Source: Sipunculus nudus
Lineage: Eukaryota > Annelida > Sipuncula > Golfingiida > Sipunculidae
Assembly (NCBI GenBank): GCA_026874595.1
Contig: CM049322.1
Location: 42,338,340 to 42,402,339, forward strand
Length of the DNA stretch: 64,000 nucleotides
Reading direction: 5' to 3'
Shown: positions 12,478-24,800 of the stretch, in pieces
Layout: each line of letters opens with the position of its first letter
Position numbering within the stretch: position 1 is the first letter of the stretch
Notes under the pieces: model-generated
What the model was told of the DNA's origin: nothing
Database searches by the model: none
The model's input: only the letters and a program-made list of their open reading frames with translations
Made by a program: the position numbers and the translations under genes

Positions 12478-13876
12478 TTATGATATTGAATATCTTAAAA
12501 AAAGGTCATATTGAAAAGGTTAACAATAAACACACTGAAGAAATTAAATGGTAATTAAATGCAGAAACACATCACTCAAATTCAAGGTGAGTGATGGAAA
12601 TTTCAACGAAATCTAGGTAAAAATTGGAAATGTTAGTTATGCCATTCCTAACATTCACTAAATCGAGGACGATGCTTCCTACAGCCTGTTGTTCTTGACA
12701 GATATCTGGGAACATCATCGTGTAAGACATTTCACTCAGAATTATCGTATCTACACTAGTTTAATATTTTTCACATTAAAACCTTGACTGTTGCCAACTA
12801 AACTTGGCATATAATGTCTCCCTCTGTGAGCTATTCATATCTTTTATTATGCTTGTTAAAGTGGCGATTTCTGGCCCAGCTATAATGCTCAGTGTTGACA
12901 TATAAGTAACTTGAAAATATTTTAGGTTACAGATGCCGGGATCTGCCATAGTGACGCTCATATTCAAGATGGATTCTACGATCTTGGAGACGGAGAAAAA
13001 ATGGAAGCCCCTTACAAAGTTCCCCTGGTGATGGGTAGGTGGCGCTTTGAGCTTTACTGATCCGAGCGATATTCTGTATTTTCAGCTTTCAACTGCGTCA
13101 TGGCAATATTAAGAAAAATCAACTTTATCATTTGAAGATTAAGCATTAGGCCAAAAAAAAATAATAAAAGGTATGGTTCTCAGGCACCGCCCGCGTCAAT
13201 TTTAAATCCCCATATCAAAAATTTTTATTTTGATTTTCAATAGAAACTTACCAATTTTGAGCTCCAGCCACAGGGATATTTCTTTCATAAAGATAAAATC
13301 ATACAATTTTGATAAAGTTTCCTTTGTCATGTAGTGCTTTTACTTGTTTTGCAAAATAAATCTGTATTATCACTCTTTTCCCTTATCATTTGACATTTTT
13401 ATCAAATCATACAAAAAAAAAAAAAAAAAAAAAACCTGCTCGCATTGATTTCTGAAAAAAAGTGCCTGAGAAGCAAACCTTATTTCTTTTTGCCTTATCA
13501 AATGATTAATTAAGTGATAATAGTAAATTTCATTTTAAGGTCACGAGATTGCTGGAGAAATTTACCAACTAGGTAAAGATGTGGATAAGGGTTAGGGAGT
13601 ATTATTACAATTCAGGCATTTTTTTATAATTTAGCGACCTGTAAATTCAAATTTTAATTTATCCGCCGGGTAATTCATCAGTGCTGCCAGGATTATTGAA
13701 CGTTTGATATAAAATATTTTATATAAAATCGGTAAAAAGAAAAGAATAAATACCATTGAAAATTCATTTTCGTGATTAATATTATATTAACTTGACATCA
13801 ACACGCAGATAATGCATTTGCATTTATAATAATACATGTACTAGGCAATAATGAATATAATATAATGATATACATA

Positions 13877-13915
<39 letters not shown>

Positions 13916-13925
13916 AATATATATT
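13877..13925. repeat. (TA)n microsatellite
   Basis: Interrupted TA run in an ADH-2 intron. A shorter one lies at 14,727-14,751. Confidence 0.9.
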
Positions 13926-14724
13926 TAATGATAATATAATGAATCAGAATCTCATCCAGGTACATACGTTCTTTATCAGGTTCAGCGCAGAAATCCAAAG
14001 ACGTAACCGTCATAAATTTTAACGTAATGCTTAAAGTTAAGGCTATCATTTAATAGGAACAAATTATGATAATATCGTTTTGACATAAAACCAAGTGCTT
14101 TCATTAAATGCATCTGGTTTTAAGACATAAAGCTCTTTAAATGTCAAAGGTTTCCCTCTCGGACAAAGTATAGTTACTTAAAAAGAGAAAGCAAGTATTA
14201 TTTTCTTCACGGCACACAGAGCAAAATGACATAACATTTAATATTTCATTAATATCATTGTTGGAAGAATTTAACATGACAAATATATTATTTTCGAACG
14301 GGCTTTTACTGTTAAGAGTATTTAAAGCATTAGTTTGGTTTAATTTTTCATGATGGATATTTCTTATATAGTTCTTGTTTTATCCATACTGTCTAATAAT
14401 TAAACCTTGCTTTTTTCTCAGGCTCCTGCAAGTTCAATTTAGGCGACAGAGTGATTGTTTTTCCATGGAACGGCTGTCTACAATGTGAAATATGTACCTC
14501 TGGGAACAGCGAAGATTGTCCTAACGTGGCTTTCCATTCAAATGGTTTAGGAATAGACGGCGGGTAATATATATGTTGAATATACCCTATAACTCTACCA
14601 AGGTATAAAGCCTAATGCATTGCTAAATGTATACTCAGATGGCGTTCTTTATAAGTGCATAAGTATTGGATATTTGGTATCGCAGTTGAAACCATTCAAA
14701 TGGTTTAGGAAGAGATGACTGATA

Positions 14725-14756
<32 letters not shown>

Positions 14757-14869
14757 TTTCACCCAAGAAAGGTATGGTATTTGTACTCGCAGTTGAAAGA
14801 GCGTTTGATCAAATTAAATCGTATTTGCAATTTTTGTATTTATGCATTTATGCTAAACATCTGTTAAAA

Positions 14870-15165
14870 ACTCAAAGACGGGAGTTCGAATCTCAGCAAA
14901 GGTTTCTCACGGTTGTCCCCCAACCAGGTTGAGCGTAGGCTGCAGGCTTAATGAGGAGAAACGTCGTGTTTCACTCACAAACGGGTGCGCTCTTCGTATG
15001 TCATTGCTGGTTCATAACGCCAAGGACCCGCACGAGTGGAACATCAAGCCTGGTTGACACCAGGCTCCCCTCTCACGTTGTCCGAAACCGAAATGGAACT
15101 CTGCAGATGTACATAGTATATAGTTTAATAAGCATTACACAATGGAGGCGGTTACCTTAACCAAA
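14870..15165 (+). repeat. tRNA-derived SINE-like element, copy b
   Basis: Box-B-like gggagttcgaatctc near 14,880-14,894 is followed downstream by a tail with ggaactctgcagatgtacat and a ggttaccttaacc end, matching copy a. The middle (ccaaccaggttgagcg) also matches copy a (ccaaccagggtcagcg). It lies in an intron of dehydrogenase copy 2, just before exon 15186-15346. An in-frame 69-codon ORF inside it is not a gene. Confidence 0.5.
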
Positions 15166-16650
15166 ATATAATTTTAATATTACAGGTTTCAACAGTTTCT
15201 GGCAGTGCCCACCCTAGATAGTCTGCTGCCGGTACCTTCGTCCTTGTCAACTGAACTGTGCTGTCTCTTGCCATGCAGTGGATTTACTCCATATAGAGCT
15301 ATAATGAAAGGGAAACCAGCGATAGAGCAATCCATTTCTGCAACAGGTCTTTGTAATTTAATTTTTTCGATCGGTTAAACATAAATAATGATTTAGTCAT
15401 GGGTCCTCTGATTTCCGATCTTTCATCAGTTTCTCTTTTGTTGTCAGTTCCGATTTCACGACTGTAATAAACACCATGTATTGTTTTTTTTAGATATTAA
15501 ACAAAAACAAGAAAACAACTAACAATAGTTGGGGTGATGGTTGGAGATTTTGGTTTTAATCATGGCTTATTTCATTATTATACAGAAAAAGCCGATCTGT
15601 TGATCGTAGGCGCCGGAGGTCTTGGTTTGTGGGGAATTCAGATCGCTAAGGCCATCATGCCCAAAGGAACAAGGATAATTTGTGCAGAGTGCTCCGTATG
15701 TTCTTATCTGTGGTTTCGAATTTTTTATTACTTTAGTGATTCAACATTACCATTTCAATATGGTTTGGACTTTGCTATTCTTTTTCAATATTTTATTAGT
15801 AACAATTTATATTTGGAAGGAAACCAAGTTTGAAGTCACGTGAGAGGCCGGGGCCGACGTCAATCTGTTGTGGGACCGAAAAGGTAACGTACAAGCTCAT
15901 CAAAACATGCCATAATTTTATCTGTAAAATAATTTGATCTATATATATATTAATTGAGTCTGTGACGGTATATAATATATCCTTATAGCCATATACAATT
16001 CACATCATATTAGTTAAATTAGTTTAAATTTTTGCCAGGGATCTACTATGGTGCAGTGGGTCTGTTTGGAGGTTATCTGAATGTACCTCTTCCTCTCTTG
16101 GTCATCACTAGAATCAGCATCATCGGGGTTTGCGGTGGGACACTCCAAGATCTAAAAGGTGTTCTTCAACTTGTCGTTGAGGGAAAAGTAAGTGTTACTG
16201 TTCATATACTGTTACTGTTACTGTTTGCTTCGGGAGATTAACCTCTTCCGATTTTTACGTTTTCAGCGTTTCGCGAGTTTTTTTTTCTGTTTCGCGATTT
16301 CACGATAAAGTGACCAACACAGTATATATTAATGACTATGTTTATATATATTGGTGAATTTACCTTTTGCTTGAATACTGCTTTATTTAATAAAAAATAT
16401 GTTCAATATGGCCAATACTAATTAATATAGTTAGCCAAATTATTACCATTATGTACCAGAGACAAACGCAGCCACGAAAGGCGGGTTTTAAATAAAGTTT
16501 TACCATAGCCAGTTTCAGATGCGCTAGTTTTGCTTTCAGGTCAGAGGACCACCCATCACTCTGGTTTGTATGGAGGACATACAAAGCATCATTGATGACC
16601 TGAGAAGAGGGGCCGTCAGAGGAAGATGTGTCGTAAAAATACCACAATGA

Positions 16651-18519
16651 GCGTGTAAAGATAAATGCATATCTGTAAATATCATTGTACGATAGGTAGA
16701 AAAAATAGTAAAATTACCTATATTCTTAATTTTAAAGATAATTCTTTAACAATTTTTACTCTTCAAACATGAAACCAGATCTTTTAAATGTATTACTCAA
16801 TAGAAGAACTAATTGGCAAATAAAAGAAATAAATTTATAAACTATATATTCTAAAATAATGTTTGTTTTCTGCATATTGTACAGACCATTTTTTTTCACA
16901 AAATTGAAAATAAACCATGGATGTTTATTTTAAGTAGTATGCACACTGTCGAGTGACAAGCATGATTTTGAGCAAGTAGGTATATAGGTATTATTGTTCT
17001 TAAATCAAGGGTATAAAAATGGTGAATGTGACTGTATTAAAAATGTATAAATCTTTTGGATTATATTATATTTGCTAGAATGTCACTGAATTAATGAATG
17101 AATGCATTGATGAAATATTCATTCAGAAGTCTGAGGCCTCAAGCCCATAGTACCATAAATTCATAGATCATACAATTAAAATAAAAAAAAAAATAAATTA
17201 TACAACATTCCAAACTGTAAGAATGTCAATGAGCTCCATGTATTCGTGAAATATACATTTCTGTTTATATAAATAATGCCGAGATTTACATTCACCTTGC
17301 TACCTTGCAACAATACCTTTCCTGTATGTTAACTTCTGTATTTATCTCATGTTGTGCATCCACTATATTTAACTTGGTTAGATTGGACATAAAACAAAAC
17401 CATCAATCAATAAAATTCTGTTTAAAAGCGCTCAGTACAATAGACGTATTTTCTTGATTGCATTCATTGGTTTAGCGGTTATTGGTAGGAATCATATCAA
17501 ATAAGTAGCAAATTATGTAACAACATTTTCCTTGGCCTCTTACGATACGAGTTTATTCCTTGTAGGAGGTTATCATATTGTTTCTTCCATTTAAACCATT
17601 CCTAACTTATTGTTATTAAAATTGCGGAATTCTATACAAATACGAACACCTCGTTTATATGAAGGCTATGCTAAAGGAAAACAGCTTGAAATGTTGTCAA
17701 AAATAAAGCACAACATAATTTCAGATCGCATATGTTAAGACCTTTATTGTTACGGGTAAGGCAGCTGCTCGACATCAGGGAAAATAAATGGTTTATAATT
17801 ATGTTTAATGGTGGAAACGTGACGACGATAGCATGACCGTAGTCTGTCCCACTTTCCTTGTCCAGCTGATAATTTGTGATTACCTCCAGGACAGTCAAAT
17901 TTGCCAGACAAAATTTGCAATTTATAAATGTTGTATGTTATTCACTTTATGGTCTGGTTCAAATGTATCTTATATTTCAATAGTTCATGGGGTCCCTAAG
18001 AAGTAAAAAGTAAAAAGGCAAAGGTAGTGGGGTTTAGAGTCTGATATCACAGACGATGTAAGTCTCATCCGACTTATTTTACACATTGCCTTCCTGGTCT
18101 TTCGGGCCTGTTCAATCTCGGAGCTTTTCGCGGCTCCCTGTGAAGCATATGCCAAGCAGCCACACATGGCACTAGAAAGTTATTCGTTCCAAAATAGCAC
18201 GACCTCCTTGTTTGACCAGTACCCATTCACTCCTACGTGAAAAGAAGGCACCCTTTAGGTAAAGACCTTTGCTAGTAGTCTCGGCGCAGAAAAAGGTCAG
18301 ATCTGGACGCAAACCCACAATCTTTGCGGTCATGAGTTCGGCGCTCAAAAAGAATTATGTCTATACGCTCCACTTGTTTTTTCCTCCTTTGATATGGATA
18401 TGTAGGAATGTTGGAAAAACAGGTAAGCCCATGCATGCTGAGAATAAAGGTAAGTTGAGAACAGTGGTCGGCAGGTCTTGACTATTGGTCCCGGCGAAGA
18501 TGGGTGTCTCTTTTGTGCG
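16651..18519. other. Spacer after dehydrogenase copy 2
   Basis: Contains candidate polyadenylation signals for copy 2 (AATAAA at 16819 and close after). The rest is AT-rich with no exon-like segment recognised. A GC-richer patch at 18,120-18,520 may be an old repeat; nothing in it could be identified. Confidence 0.4.
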
Positions 18520-20130
18520 TAACATTCCTTATGACGTCATCACTGTTCCCTGCATTGGCCATCTCATAGATTTGACTGATGATAGGTAAGACGTTTGAAT
18601 ATAATATACTGGTTTCTTTTTATTAAATGGTTTCAAATTGTTTATACTAAAATGACATGAGTATAACTGTCATTTACAAAATAGTTGAATACACGTTTTC
18701 CTCTTTCTGTTTTAGGGGCAAAACATTTTTGCATTCATTGACCATTACTTTTTATAAATTACCTAAGATCCTGCAATGACAGTGACCGAAATAATGTTGA
18801 TGACTTTTATAAGTGAATTAAATTGCTAGGATTTAATGTTTATCTATATAAATTTTATGTATATATATTCTAAATTAGGTTATGTTACAAAGTCTGCGTT
18901 AATCATATATAGACTTACACTTTGCATATTTTGAAACATAAATGGGCTCCCAGTGATAAATTGTTTTGGTATCATCGCATAATCGCGACCTTGGTAAAAG
19001 ACGTCGGTGTTAACGCTTTTTTATAACGTTTAATTAGCTAAGGTAAAGCAATCACCCAGACAATTGCAAGAATCTGCTAATTGTACATACAGACAGGTAA
19101 TAGGGCAATCCCCCCCCCCCCCTCACTCCAAACAAAAACAAAACAATAAAAAAAGGAAGCTACTTCGTGGAGTCCTGAGATCTGGTATCTACGGACCAAA
19201 TAAATATTTTCTAAGGCCACCTCTGCTAATCACCAGGCAAGTTTACTTGGAACTCATAGTTAGGTCATGGCGAGCAACAATCCGATAAATACTTTCAAAA
19301 ACACGGCATCGAAAATACACACAGAGTGTCGGACGAGGCAAAATACTGCCGGTCATGGGAAAAATAAGTCACGGTGACCTACTATGTGAACTATTGTAAA
19401 AAAAAAAAACATGCTTTGAACACTAATGTGTTTGCTTGGTGCACTTTAACTGGTCAAGATGCATATGATGTCAGGTTTAAAATTGCCCTTGCCGTATTTC
19501 AAGCCTGTATCCATACCTTAACCCTTATCAATTAATATAGCTGACCCATATCTGAAGAACAAAAGTTAAGGTCACATATGTTTAATATTGGATGCAGACA
19601 TGAATTTACAGCAGCAATTGATTTTGTAAGTGCATAGAATTTTTCCAAATAATACATCAGAATTAAATAATTAAGACACAAATGAGAAACAAAATGACAA
19701 TACTTAACAAATTAAATTCAAACTATAAAGAAAAGAACATCCGGTACTCTATGGCGTGCTGAATTTTCAAATATGGTTAGGAAACTTTATTATGTTCTAA
19801 GGAGGATAAAGGATAAACTACCAATAGTGCACTCCTTGGATAAAATTGTTTCTGTTAACAACATCTTTCATGATTCTGATGTAAAATAATACCCTTAAGA
19901 ATAACTAAATAATTAAAATAAAATTATACCGACAGATTTAATTTTCAATAATATGGTAAGATATCAAGGGAAATACAGTTCACTTTAATCAGTTTATTTT
20001 TGTTTCTGAATTTTGAAGCTAACCTTATATCAAATGGTAGTGAATGCTGGAGACTTTTAAAATCTACATGATTCAAAACATAACAAAAGACTTGACAGAA
20101 AGCGACAACTAACCTTTTAAACTGAAGATG
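18520..20130 (+). repeat. Segmental duplication block P, copy 1 (pairs with 27300-28620)
   Basis: Shared landmarks in the same order: tgacatcatcactgttcc-like start with gtaagacg, tatcatcgcataatcgc, gtacatacagacaggtaa, and a gctggagacttt-aaaatctacatgattcaaaa end. Diverged, with several indels. No coding exon was recognised. Confidence 0.75.
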
Positions 20131-20678
20131 ATTTTTTTTTCATTAACAAGGTCTGAATATCCTGTCAATGCTACAGTAACATTAATGCTATATCCTAATC
20201 TTTAAACATGCGCACTGTGCGTAATAATCGTTTTATGTAACTTCACCAAGCACATTCTTTTAAAAATGTCTTCGTGAAACTATCCCCAATATTGTAACCA
20301 GATAGTGCTAGAGGTGTGGCAGCGTGAAGCTCTTGGTGGTATCTGCTTTTTACACGACACAACAATAACATTTAATTCTATAATGGATACTTCTTCATAC
20401 AATCGTCAAAGTTGCCCAACATTGCAAATTCTTTAAGCATTCTAGAGTTATTTTTTTTTATCTGTGAATAACATGATTGACCACAGATGACCACAATGCC
20501 TCCATGGCCAAAGAAGTGGCACCTAGCACGCTCCAACTTTTATGAAATTTAATGTAACATTATTTCATTACCAGACTGTGTACCCAACATATCATGTACA
20601 CTACATGTTATTCAAATAATAACTAATTGTATTATAAATTCAACAAAAGCCAAGACTGAACTCTATGTGCAATTATTC

Positions 20679-20679
<1 letters not shown>

Positions 20680-20716
<37 letters not shown>

Positions 20717-20757
20717 TTATATATATATATGTATATATATATATGTGTATATATATA
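20680..20757. repeat. (TA)n microsatellite shared by unit Q
   Basis: Interrupted TA run at the position matching 33,660-33,743 in the other copy, where it is longer. It gives rise to spurious Tyr/Ile-repeat frames. Confidence 0.95.
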
Positions 20758-21615
20758 ACACTGAAGATAAACAACACTGTAAATTCACTAGAGACTGTTT
20801 CACGGGATGCGACCCGATCATCAGGTGACTGTTGTTACAATGAAACGAACGGCGTGGTGTGAAAAGCCGAGACTTTACGAGATTACGAGATTATGCTTTG
20901 CACGTATCGGGGAAAGCAAGTAAATGACCGCACTGATCCTATTGTCCTCCGGGCCACAATAGGATAAGTCGGGGTACACGTGCGATACTGGAACATAAAA
21001 TGGGAAAGAGGTTAGCTGATGTCTTATTGTTTTATTATTTAATAAAAGGTATTTTTCCAGGATGCCCATTCAGCATAGTAAGTTGCACATATACTATTAA
21101 AATACACAATATAAAAGGCAAATATACAATATGAAAGGCAAATATACTACACTCATACCAAGTGAACTGGACTCGACAAAATCAGCATGGGGACATGGCA
21201 ACGCCATGTTCCTCAACACCCCAAAGCAGTGAGAGAGCAAATACCTGAACAGGTAAGTCTGCCCAGTGGATCCTCATGAGGGGTGGATGAGCGGGCACGT
21301 TGAATATTTGTATAAATGTTAGGCTTTAAAACATTTCTAAGTGAATTTGTTTCGATGGCGGCACTGTGGGTTCAAAATATTTTTTTAGATTTTGAGAACC
21401 CGCTATCCGCTAAGGCTTTGTCATACATGAAAAGCTCTTAATTGCAAGAGGTGTCAGATACAGGCTTACCTGTCATCATAGGTATCTGCCTGATAATTGC
21501 TAGAGGGTAATTGGAATGTGCCTGGATACAGAGCGGATCATTGTTTGGTTTTCTGTAAGTGTAAAAATGGTCATTTTGGAGACCATAGAGCACTTAAACC
21601 GGAGGCAAACTCCGC

Positions 21616-21647
<32 letters not shown>

Positions 21648-21804
21648 TTCTCTCTCTCTCTCTATATATATATATAAATTAATATAAATACTGTGTATGG
21701 TTATCGAAAGTGACTAGCGGAATGATGTTTCGGACCTTCCATTCGGTATAGGTTGTGCAGGGAATTCATCAGCACATCATATCTACAGTTGTGGTTTTTT
21801 TAGA

Positions 21805-22400
21805 GTTGTTTGGACTTATGTGAACGTCAATTGTTTTCTATACAGCGTTACATCCGAATGGGCGAAGGTATCATTGTGCTTTTAGCGGCAAAATTGAAAG
21901 GAAGATATAAATCGACAAAATCTGGTAAATGTCATATCTGTTTGTTTGAAAAGTTACATATGTTGGTTTGTATTAGAAAAGTTATATCTATCGATATATT
22001 TTGTTAATATTTTGTGTAATCTGTATAAACGATAATTTTCTGAGATTTCTAACATCGCCTGACAAGTCCTTCCTTCAGATTATTTGTCGAATAAATTTGC
22101 AAGATAACATCTTTAATAATAACGCTATTTGGTCAAGAGAAAAATGTATTATTGTGAATTAACAGGATAAATATTTACATATGTCATGGGCTTTTTTTAA
22201 AGGCAGTACACTTCATCCTTCGGGGTGATATTCCAAGTAAACTGAGAAATGGAAGAGGTACCCTCCCCCCGCCATGTGCATCGAATAACATGTACACCTG
22301 CGATACATATGCAGGTGACCACATATTGAACATCTGGATCTGATCATAAAACTGAAGGAGGGTTGCAGTGGAGTGGCACAGGGGAAGCATCAAGTACTAG
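21805..22400 (+). pseudogene. PAN plus C-type lectin remnant (+ strand lineage), copy A
   Basis: A PAN-exon relic at about 21,808-21,925 reads DLCERQLF and matches the DLCRRQLF of the + strand lectin at 43.6 kb, with GKCHIC further on. A second relic at about 22,205-22,400 reads IPSKLRNGRG...NNMYTC and then jumps directly into TSGSDHKTEGG, the start of the next lectin exon in related copies. The central part of the lectin domain is therefore missing. Stops interrupt the frame, including TGA where Trp is expected in the YWTSG motif. Not functional. Confidence 0.6.
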
Positions 22401-22750
22401 AATTGTTAAAAAAGACAAGATAATTGTTTAATTTTTATTTTGGAGCATAATCTTTTTGCGCGCCATTATCGCTTCAAAGCGGTTTAATGTTTCATAGGAG
22501 ATGCTCAGGCCATAAAACAAAGAACCCTCCCTTATCTCGGTGTTATCAGGCCACCCAGAACGACATTTGGTCGTGATTCAAGCCATATTGCTTAATCATA
22601 TGGCAGAAGAAGATGGGCCACCAGACGGCCTGGTGGAACTATAGCCTGTTAAGCTATTGTGCAATTTGTTCTGTATTATGTTGCTGTCAGACTTCCCTGT
22701 TTGGCAATGATGATAACTAGACATTGTCAAATGTCACAATGTATAATCTT
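22128..22750 (+). other. Stretch matching 33967-34575, including an unidentified protein-like segment
   Basis: Closely parallels 33,967-34,575. The part from 22,495 corresponds to the open segment at 34,303-34,548, but here the frame is broken by a one-base difference near 22,565 (acatttgg versus acattttgg) and by TAG where the other copy reads tct. Confidence 0.5.
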
Positions 22751-24229
22751 TTTTAATGAATAAAATTATTTGCTTAAAATATAGCTGGACGAAGGTGGAG
22801 AGTACAGTTTTTCATTTTACAAAACCCTTTTGATAATAAGCCTCATCTCATATCCATTTCTCTGAACAGCATACATTGAGCTGGCTTTAAGACACGCTTT
22901 AAGTATCAATGACTAAATTTATGCCAGCAGTATTCTCCAGCATGCCGTTATTACAAAATCCTCCAATGGCTTTCACTTTGAAAGGCTTTTGCATTATATT
23001 TCCAATGCTACACTTGGAGTTAATGCCAAGAATTTACATAGAACAGTAAGGGCTTAATAAGCAACCAATCATTTCTCTGCGTCTGTCCAAATCTATGGAC
23101 ACGATATTTTAATTTATAAAGTGACAAATTGAGAATAGATAAAAAAAAATCAAGGTCCTTATTTAAAAGCCTGGTGCTTATTTACCTGTTGGCTCTGTCT
23201 GTTGTGCATTTATTTATTTCCCATTCAATTTAGTTCATGTTATCCTAGTTCTATCCTTAATCCTGATTAATACAATTTTGAGTCACTATTTGATAAAGCT
23301 GTGAAGACTCAAATTTTACTAGTTAAATATTTCCATCTCTATACTTTATTATTGTGTCATGGCTGTTTTACTGAAATCAATTATGAATAACATAAACATA
23401 ACCCCTTCCAATTGAAATTAATGATACATCTCAAAAGCCCAAGATGGTACCTGATAAGGCTGTTTATGAGGGAAACTGATAAACGGTTACCGTTCTAAGA
23501 CTAGAAAAGAGAGGGACAGAGAGGGCGAGAGGAAGAGAGAGAATGAAGAGAGAACGAGTGAAAGGTATAAAAAGTTAAAAGATCTTGACTATGTGAAATT
23601 ATGAATAAAAGCCCTACAGATCAAAAGCCTACACGTGTTTTCTCTTTGAAATTATCAGTCATAAACTGCTTGTAAAAATAATCCAATCATTTTCAATCAT
23701 GTTGCAATTGATTTTCATATCACGGTCTACCTCTGTTTATGAATGGAATATATATGTGCATTATGTGTGCATACTGGTCTGTAGGTTCCTTTGTGATTCA
23801 TAGAGCGACATTTACTCTGAGCAACTGGTGATAACACACTCGGTATAACCGACTGATTAAAAAATAAAAATCATAATACAGGAAAAATAATGTGGAAAAC
23901 GCATGGTTAAGTTAAGTTTGGCATGTTTGACATGTTATACAGTTAGACTGTGTAGACCTGAAGTTCTGCCAATGGAAAGCTTCGGGGTCCATGTAAGAAT
24001 CTGATTTTTAGTTTAATCGAAATTCTGGAAATAATTTAAAACTCATGCTTTAATAGATATTTTAGTCATGTCGTCCTAATTGTAGAATGCATTGTCAAAT
24101 ACGGATAGAGTGTTCCTTCCCATAATACAGAAATAGGACAAAATATAGAAAATTACAGAACGGAGTGTTAAATTTAGAAAAAAAAATACAAAGAATGAAA
24201 TGCTTAAAGCCACATCACATTTTATATAA

Positions 24230-24800
24230 TAGTCCTGTTATCAGTAAGAAGAAACACCGTACAAAATTCACCGTATTTGTTTTTCTTTTCTGCAGGCGAT
24301 AAAATATTGCATTATTGAATGCAGTTACCCATGACGATTGTACTTGTAATAGTTAGCAAGGGGTGCAGATTCTAATAGCCTACCATAAAACATTAAAATA
24401 TATGTCCTAAATGATGATTATAATAAGTTTTGTTTTCTGATCATATAGATATCGAAATATCTATTACCCTAACTGTAACTGACATTGTTAAATTTATCAA
24501 TGTTGAATATACCAGAAATATTGATTGACATCAGTTCAAAACACTTCAAGGATGGAGAGTTCAATATTAGCACTTCTGTCATGATGGTCGACGTATCAGA
24601 AAGGGCGCTAATCTGATTGTGCGACCTAAAACCTTCGTACCTAATGTAAACGTAGGCCATCGTACAGTTTCGTCGGACATGTCACTGGAAGCTATATTTT
24701 GCAATATATATGAAAGGACAATTTTGTGGACACTGTGAGTCGGATTTGTACAAATTGTAACAGTTAGACCCACAATTGTCACAATTGTCAACCGAGATAA
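24230..24800. other. Conserved block upstream of - strand lectins, copy A
   Basis: Aligns with 36,050-36,620 and, in part, with 40,560-40,880, just upstream of the PAN exon of CTL-2. Around 24,447 an ag precedes atcgaaatatctat, and the same is true in both other copies (36,236; 40,787), as if an exon starts there on the + strand. The frame stops after about 26 codons. On the - strand KYEGFRSHNQISALSD is open in both A and B. No known domain was recognised. Confidence 0.35.

Larger units (their letters stand above)
12202..16650 (+). pseudogene. Zinc-dependent alcohol dehydrogenase, copy 2, probably decaying
   Basis: Tandem paralogue of the upstream dehydrogenase, same strand. Exons: 12202-12312 (starts MAVKMMNT), 12926-13034 (CHSDAH zinc-ligand motif), 13540-13590, 14422-14563 (VFPWNGCLQCEIC...DCP zinc loop), 15186-15346 (PCSGFTPYRA), 15586-15695 (VGAGGLGLWG), 15820-15883, 16039-16187, 16540-16650 (stop TGA). 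All phases fit. Two defects are seen. In exon 15820-15883, TGA at 15841-15843 replaces the CGA found in copy 1's equivalent sequence. The 119-nt exon at 7970-8088 of copy 1 has no counterpart in the 155-bp intron between 15883 and 16039, removing about 40 residues of the nucleotide-binding domain, although the remaining exons still join in frame. The donor at 13591 (gttagg) is weak, but it preserves the same loop length as copy 1. If the TGA were a sequencing error or were read through, a shortened protein would remain possible. ATG context and CHSD/GHE motifs support the chosen start. Confidence 0.8.

Noticed and set aside
14875-14945. Possible tRNA gene (box-B-like gggagttcgaatctc)
   Set aside because: No box A at the right distance and no cloverleaf could be drawn. 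The stretch belongs to a SINE-like repeat with a second copy at 690-895.
18290-18481. 70-codon frame and GC-richer patch
   Set aside because: No motif, no acceptor or donor in phase, and no counterpart in the duplicated copy.
24469-24791. Two - strand frames in unit Q copy 1 as a gene
   Set aside because: The equivalent frames in copy 2 differ by frameshifts and no domain is recognisable. Reported only as a conserved block.
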